From Inia geoffrensis (lineage: Eukaryota; Chordata; Mammalia; Artiodactyla; Iniidae), in the NCBI GenBank assembly GCA_036417435.1, contig CM070900.1, positions 170,118,815-170,182,814 of the forward strand: a stretch of DNA of 64,000 nucleotides, in the 5' to 3' direction. Below the pieces are notes generated by a model. It was not told the DNA's origin, did no database searches, and was given only the letters and a program-made list of their open reading frames with translations. The position numbers and the translations under genes are program-made. Below, in pieces: positions 58,308 to 64,000 of this stretch. The stretch's first letter is position 1, and every line of letters starts with the position of its first letter.

Positions 58308-58869
58308 TGTTACTGAGTCCAAGCTGGCACTGCTCTCACCTCAGGACAGGTCAATAAGTTGAGAGCGGAAGTGTTTGGACATGGAATGGTGACTTTATTT
58401 GGAAAGCAAGCAGACTGAGAAGATGGTGGACTGATGTTCCAAAGAACCATCCTACCAGAATTAAAATTCAGGCTTCTTTTACACTAATGGTGGGGGGGAG
58501 GTGTATGTGTGTGACTGGTTGTCTCAGTCATTTCCATGCCAGCCAGATCTTGGAGAGGATGATAGTCCTTTGTTCTTGCAATTGTCCACACATGTCTGGT
58601 CACAATGTTCCTATAAAGCTTCAACAAGACAAAAGTTATTTTCTGTGCTGCAACTTTCTATCTCTATATTAAGGAAAAGTATTATACTTTAAATGTCAAG
58701 CCCAAGAGGCAGAACATTGAGAAAGTGCTATCTTGTATATTTCAGGCTATTTACTGATTGATGAGACAAAGGTGCAGCAGCAGCTTGACTAAGCACAGGC
58801 AACAGAGCACAAAGGCTGGAGCTAAAGGAATAGATCCAATATGGAGTCAGGTTTGTTCTTTTTGTTACA
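58308..58869 (-). mobile_element. solo LTR of an endogenous retrovirus, antisense
   Basis: 562 bp bounded by TGTTAC...GTTACA (TG...CA with imperfect inverted ends). On the minus strand it opens TGTAACAAAAAGAACAAACC and has a poly(A) signal AATAAA (plus-strand TTTATT 58394-58399) towards the far end. The flanks GTCT and ATCT may be a 4-bp target duplication with one mismatch, the size used by ERV1-type elements. No internal region is adjacent. Confidence 0.55.
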
Positions 58870-59439
58870 ATCTCAGTGTTATATCTAGTAATAAAAAATA
58901 AATCAAATTTTAGAAGAATAAATAAAACAGCCAACTGTCTGATCTTTGTCCTTAAATCAAAATTTCAGTAAATTGGAAAAAAAGTAAACAAAGCAGTGGA
59001 TTTAGACAAGAATATTCAGACAAGAAATTCCTTGGTTAGTGTATGAAGAGAGCATGATAGCAGATAGCATTGCAACTCTTTAGTCTTATACACCTATGTT
59101 GTGTGTTTCTTTACTTGTGTGTCAAGAAGATTGTCTGAGAAACTCTTTCATAGTGGAAATATTTTTTATTGAAAACATGATTTTGTTCAGTGACATTTTA
59201 GATTTTAGAGAGGTAGGTAAAGCACCTGTTTAGCTTAACACAAAGTAATAAAATTCTAGTTATGGAGTTGTAGACACTAGTATGCTGGGTATTTTGAAAG
59301 ACTTAAAATCTTTTCCTTAATAACAAGAAATGATTCTCCTTGATCACTGATATATAATAAAAAGTACTTATACTCACTCTGCATAAAATTTTATAATGGA
59401 TGAATTGGGAGAATTGTATTAGTAATGACACCCAATGAT

Positions 59440-59870
59440 GTCTGCATCCCTAGATACAATGCCCGGACATTGACTATGGTCGACACCATGTGATATGATT
59501 TCACCATTTGGGAGTTGAAATATATAATGTGAGCTGTGGGTTGAAAAGTGCCTGCACAGTGGGACATGTCCTTTTTTCTTGTTGCTTTTTGAATGTGGCC
59601 ACCATATGGAGATGCCTGGGTTGGTCCCCTGAAAACATTTGGCCAGTAGCAAAATCACCAGTACTATAAATAAGGCCATCATTACCATCCAGCCCAAGTT
59701 GAGCCTCCTAGTGATTGTAGTTTCATGAGTGACCACAGGAGACCAGCTGAAGAACCACCCAACTAGGCCCAGGCCAAACTGATAACCCCAAATTGGGAGT
59801 AGATAAAACGTTGTTATAAGTCATTACATTTCAGAGGTTTGCTATATAGCAATGTAATGTAAAAACTCAT
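59440..59870 (+). mobile_element. LTR-like repeat, sense
   Basis: GAGACCAGCTGAAGAACCAC, AACTAGGCCCAGGCCAAACT, and then a GTTGTTATAAGTCATTACAT / TTTGCTATATAGCAATG end resemble the 3' half of mammalian ERVL/MaLR LTRs. A 105-codon open frame on the other strand is judged fortuitous. Confidence 0.45.
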
Positions 59871-60309
59871 ATTTAGAGTGATCTAGTCACAAGTTCAAGG
59901 TGGCTATTATGGGGTAAATATAATAATAAATAGCATCTGCATAGTACTTTATGTATAACACGTCTTCACGGTAATTGTTTTATTTGGTCCCAAGATCTTC
60001 TAAATTCTTATTGTACTTTTTTGTTCCTTTGTTTTCTGCCACAATGCGGTTCTAAGTAACTAAGTACAGTGTATAACAAAGATATAAAAAGAATTTAATG
60101 GACCATTCAGCAGAATAAAAAATATATGCTAAACGTCAATAAAAATAAATATATTTCTCCTTTTTGGCAATGATTTGAAAGTTGTAGAATAGTGTTTGTG
60201 TTTATTGTGGTAGCAGAAAACAATCTTCTGGATATTTTAATGTATACACCACATATATTTACAGATGTCAATACTAAGATATTTGATAAATTAATTCTTA
60301 TTTATTGTG

Positions 60310-60745
60310 GTCAACTAAAAAAATCCCCCCCACCCACCAAAGACATTCTTAGACTAATCTGTAGAACCCGTGAATGTCACCTTATTTGGAAAAAAATGCA
60401 ATGATATATATCTATACAAAAGAGAGACAGTTGAAGATCTGAAAAACAGAGAAGAGGAGGTTGTGTGAAGACAAAGTAGAGTGAGAGTTGAAGGTGCCGG
60501 TCTTGAAGACTGGGATGATAAAGCTACAAGCAAAGGAATTCCACCAGCAGCCAGAATTCGGAAGAGGAAAAAATCAAATTATCTGCTAAAGTCTCTGGAG
60601 GGAGTGCCTGCACCTTAATTTTGGTCAAGGGAAATTAATTTTGGACTTCTGGCCTCAAGAACTCTGAAGCATAAATTTCTGTTGTTTGGACCCACCAAAT
60701 TTGGTTAATTTGTTTTAGCAGATATAGAAAACCAACAGAGTTATG
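60310..60745 (+). mobile_element. MLT1-type LTR, sense
   Basis: GAATGTCACCTTATTTGGAA, then TGAAGACTGGGATGATAAAG, GGACTTCTGGCCTCAAGAAC and AATTTCTGTTGTTTGGACCC follow the order of an MLT1 LTR read in the sense direction. The poly(A) signal is degenerate. Confidence 0.65.
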
Positions 60746-61239
60746 CTCTATTAAAATAACAAATTGAATTCGAAAATATCTTTAAAATTTACATTTTAAA
60801 AAATTTCCAAAATGAATAAAACTAATGAATCATAAGGTAAACAAATAATAGCTTGTGAACACGAAAATGATAATAACTTGGATTAATCACTATTGTTTTA
60901 GCACCTATAAGGAAAATGTATTTGTTGTCTTAGTTTCCATTTCAATGCCTGATCAACCATAAATGATGAGTAGGGGACACATTCAGATTGGTGATCCCAG
61001 GGCCAAATCAATTACAACCACTGCATTATGACTATAGATTTTCAGTGGCATTTTCAGTGTGGTGAGAAGCAAAAATAAAATGGAAAGTTTTCACTGGAGA
61101 ATTGGCATATTTCATTTACATGTGGAAACTTTACTCTGATTGGCACCTAAGGAAAATATAAGGAAAGATTGGAATCAGGGAAAATGATTACGAGTTTGTT
61201 ACTGTGGACCAAGTAAGGAATGATATTACATTTAATGGA

Positions 61240-61440
61240 TACACCATAATTAGTATTCATTTCCAGTTGTTGAAAATTTGGGTGATTTCTAGTTGAGGGC
61301 TATTAATAAAGCTGTTATGAACATTATTTAAGAACACATTGGTGTTCTTTTCATTTCTCTTGGGTTAATAACCAGAAATGGTAATAGTGAGTCATAAGGT
61401 TAGTGCAGAGGAGAAGCTCCTAAACAAATATCCAAAGTAT
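61240..61440 (-). mobile_element. L1 scrap, antisense
   Basis: GGCTATTAATAAAGCTGTTATGAAC and TTTCATTTCTCTTGGGTTAATA resemble the antisense 3' region of old L1. It is short and diverged. Confidence 0.5.
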
Positions 61441-62221
61441 TATTTTATACTCCTCTTACTCTCCCTTCCTTCTTTTTCTTAGACTTCAATTATAAATTTA
61501 ATAAGCAAAATATTTTTGTCCTACAGGCCACAGGAGGTCTGTTCCTTTTCAGTTTCAGCTTTTTTCAACCTGTACATCAGTTTGGATGGTCACTTTTACT
61601 CTGATTTCAAATTTATTGATCTTTAGTGTTTAAAGTTATTCAACATATAATCTATTGTGCCTAAAGTTTTCTTCAAGGCCTAATTCTTCTCTCAAGAAAC
61701 TTCAGTAAATTTTAAAATTATTCAGTGAATCACATTATTCACTGTGAATTTCATTTATTCCTTGTTTCCTTTCTCTATATAATTATTCTTTTTTTTATGT
61801 TTATAATTTTCAATCAAACCTGTGCATGGTGAAGGGGTTAGCCTTAAATAGGATCCAGAAAGGTTAATCCAGAAAACTTGAACATTTACACAGTAAACAT
61901 ATGTTTTCTTATAACCCTTCTCTGTCTTTCCTTCATTTTGGGGGCGGATAGTATATGATTTTATAACAACATGCATTCTAATAACAAACCTAATCTTCTA
62001 CCATTTTATAATCTTTTGCCTTCCATTCCAAATCCAGTAACAGATTGTGTAGATATCTATGTTCTTAATATATCTGCTCCTTCGTCTGCTTTCCACTGAC
62101 CTGTTTTAGCACAGGCTCTCATTACATCTTGGCTAGATTATATATAATAAAATCTCAATATATCATTGATTTAATATTACACAAACAGAAAATATTGCTA
62201 AAACATAATGGCATTAAAACT

Positions 62222-62616
62222 ATGTATTAGTCTGCTCAGCATGCCATAACAAAATATCACAAACAGGGTGGCTTAAACAACAGAAATCTATTTACTCACA
62301 GTTCTGGAGGATAGAATCCAGCCAATTTAATGTTTTGTGAGGGCTCTCTTCCTGGCTTGTACTTCTGGCTATGTCCTCACATACACTTTCCTCAGTGCCT
62401 GTGCTCAGAGAGAGAGAGAGAATGAGAGGGAGGAGGGCAAGCTCTCTGGCGTGTCATCTTATAGAGAGACTAATCCATCAGGTGAGGGCCCCACCCTTAA
62501 GGCCTCATTTAATCTTAATTACTTCATTAGAGTCCCATCTCCAAATACAGCCACACTGGGAGTTAGGGCTTCAATATATGAATTGTAGGGGGACACACAC
62601 ATCAGTCCATATTGCA
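62222..62616 (-). mobile_element. MLT1-type LTR, antisense
   Basis: TGTATTAGTCTGCTCAGCAT, CAGGGTGGCTTAAACAACAG, CACAGTTCTGGAGGATAGAA and, at the far end, CTTCAATATATGAATTGTAG are the complement of an MLT1 LTR. A (GA)n run sits inside at about 62408-62424. Confidence 0.8.
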
Positions 62617-62898
62617 TTATCACTAAAATTAAATTTGTAGCACCATTAAAAAATATCAGTTTAAAGGTGAATCTTAAATAGTAACTTTCAATATTGGCTG
62701 TACACATGAAAAGCAAAAAGCAAAGTTTCTTCCAATATGTTCTGTGATATTTATTTACTTTTTTCTTCATTGATTGGTGGCGGAGCAAATTATCTCTTCC
62801 TATAGGTTTAGGATAAAATAGTCTACTTTTATTTTGCAAATTCACCTATTAAACAGACACATACATAAAGATATAAAGGCACATAATATATTAGAAAT

Positions 62899-62905
<7 letters not shown>

Positions 62906-62948
<43 letters not shown>
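62906..62948. repeat. (TG)n(TA)n microsatellite
   Basis: A short TGTGTG run merges into about 40 bp of TA dinucleotides. Confidence 0.95.
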
Positions 62949-62951
<3 letters not shown>

Positions 62952-63790
62952 GCAAATATGTAAAATCTATGTCTATATATCATTAGAGACCAACAAACTG
63001 ATTAGACTATAACTTTCAAATAACACTGAGAGAGGTAGAAATTAAATTATCTTTCCATGTTTACAAAGTAAAGCCTTGTAAATTGACATTAATGATTAGA
63101 ATTATTTCCACATGTTTCTTGTTACTTGAGCTCTGTGATAGATTATTACTAACTGAATGTGATGGACTCCATCTGAGTCACACACTTAATTTATCACTGC
63201 CTAAAAATTCAAGGACAAGACAGATGAAAATGTAGGGGATATGGCAATTAGACATGTGCTTATCTAGGTCTTATTTTAGTTCACAAAGGAAAGTTTTTAT
63301 AAAGCAGAATTATATATGATATATAGGAATTTTTCAAATAATATTTATGAAATAGAGAAAGAAAAATATTAAGGAACTTAGAATAATATCTTATGGAGTA
63401 TATTTTAAGAAACTATGAAACTAGAAAAATGTACAGAGAAAATAATAATAATATTGGTTTTACTGAAAATTTTCAAGAAATTTATATAAGTTAATTTCTG
63501 TCTAATAAATTAGGATAACATAGAGCAGCTGAAGAGTTAAGAAAATAATCAGTTAATCACAATAATTTATCAAAGAAGCAATATATTTCACAGGTAATTT
63601 TGCATCTTTCAAATTACATTTCCATTTAGATAATTTGTGATAATTATAAATCACATACTATATAAGTAGATAATTTGATTATAAAAAATGGTAAAATGTG
63701 ATTTTACTTGAGTAGGAGTTTTGACCCCCAATACATGCATTATTTGAATTACATGTAATATATAATTATATATATTATAATAATGCAATG

Positions 63791-63821
<31 letters not shown>
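63791..63821. repeat. (AT)n microsatellite
   Basis: About 30 bp of AT dinucleotides within very AT-rich flank. Confidence 0.95.
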
Positions 63822-63824
<3 letters not shown>

Positions 63825-64000
63825 GTAACTGCTAAAGAATGCAATTGATGATGTTTAAAAGTGATCTTTGTGCAAAATGATCTGATTACTTAACTTTCAT
63901 TTATTCTCTTTAAAATACTGATGAATTATTTAACTTAGAGCATTGTATAAATTTTAACATCTTACAAACAAATAATACTACATTAATATAACATGCTTTT

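Larger units (their letters stand above)
48919..64000. other. gene-poor flank downstream of CDH19
   Basis: No exon or gene is supported here. Named contents are the SINEs at 50293, 52120 and 52684, MLT1-type LTRs about 50552-50928, 60310-60745 and 62222-62616, antisense L1 about 52380-54730 and 56700-56990, a solo LTR 58308-58869, an LTR-like block about 59440-59870, an antisense L1 scrap about 61240-61440, and (AT)n tracts at 52799, 62906 and 63791. The stretches 48990-50150, 50930-52110, 54740-56690, 57010-58300 and 62620-64000 are AT-rich and show nothing I can name beyond short tandem repeats. Confidence 0.75.

Noticed and set aside
59419..59736. 105-codon minus-strand frame with a membrane-helix-like stretch (GWMVMMALFIVLVILLLAK), at first reminiscent of a small membrane protein or retroviral envelope end
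   Set aside because: The start is GTG. The plus strand of the same DNA reads as the 3' part of a known kind of LTR repeat, and the nearby LTR (58308-58869) looks solo with its own flanks. The hydrophobic run is best explained as chance.

Overview
This window is mammalian genomic DNA. The host is very probably a cetacean, most likely a toothed whale: there are many tRNA-derived SINEs of the CHR type found in whales and hippopotamus, several with intact target-site duplications, together with antisense cetartiodactyl L1 3' ends and older MIR, L2, MER5-type and MLT1-type repeats. The base composition is AT-rich, and introns and intergenic DNA make up about 98% of the window.

One protein-coding gene is present. 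It is the 3' half of a type II classical cadherin on the + strand, which I identify as CDH19 (cadherin-19). Six coding exons can be placed with GT-AG boundaries and matching phases: 4350-4603, 20723-20859, 36205-36326, 39916-40033, 44103-44354 and 47251-47750 (stop at 47748-47750). They encode about 460 residues: the end of EC3, EC4, EC5, the transmembrane helix, and the whole cytoplasmic tail with its p120- and beta-catenin-binding regions. The first part of the protein (signal peptide, propeptide, EC1, EC2 and most of EC3; about 310 residues if the gene has the length I recall for human CDH19) lies to the left of position 1. No promoter is in the window.

Layout: 1-4349 is intron (SINE at 918). 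4604-20722 is a 16.1 kb intron holding an old L1, two SINE insertions with target duplications, an (AT)n-L1 junction, a short solo-LTR-like element and an L2-like stretch. 20860-36204 is a 15.3 kb intron with a dated L1 insertion, an RPLP2 processed pseudogene, an apparently twin-primed L1, a GC-rich island of unknown origin, and a long old L1 split by a SINE. 36327-47250 holds three short introns (3.6, 4.1 and 2.9 kb). From 47751 come the 3' UTR with several AATAAA signals, a SINE at 48696, and then about 15 kb of gene-poor flank with more SINEs, an antisense L1, MLT1-type LTRs, a solo LTR at 58308-58869 and (AT)n microsatellites.

I found no sign of an undescribed system. The points most worth checking are a His in place of Arg in the cadherin's WGPRF catenin-binding motif, an apparent twin-priming L1 inversion, an L1 insertion whose target duplication was later tandemly duplicated, the unexplained GC-rich island at 29.28-30.09 kb, and a perfect 14-bp intronic hairpin just upstream of one exon.
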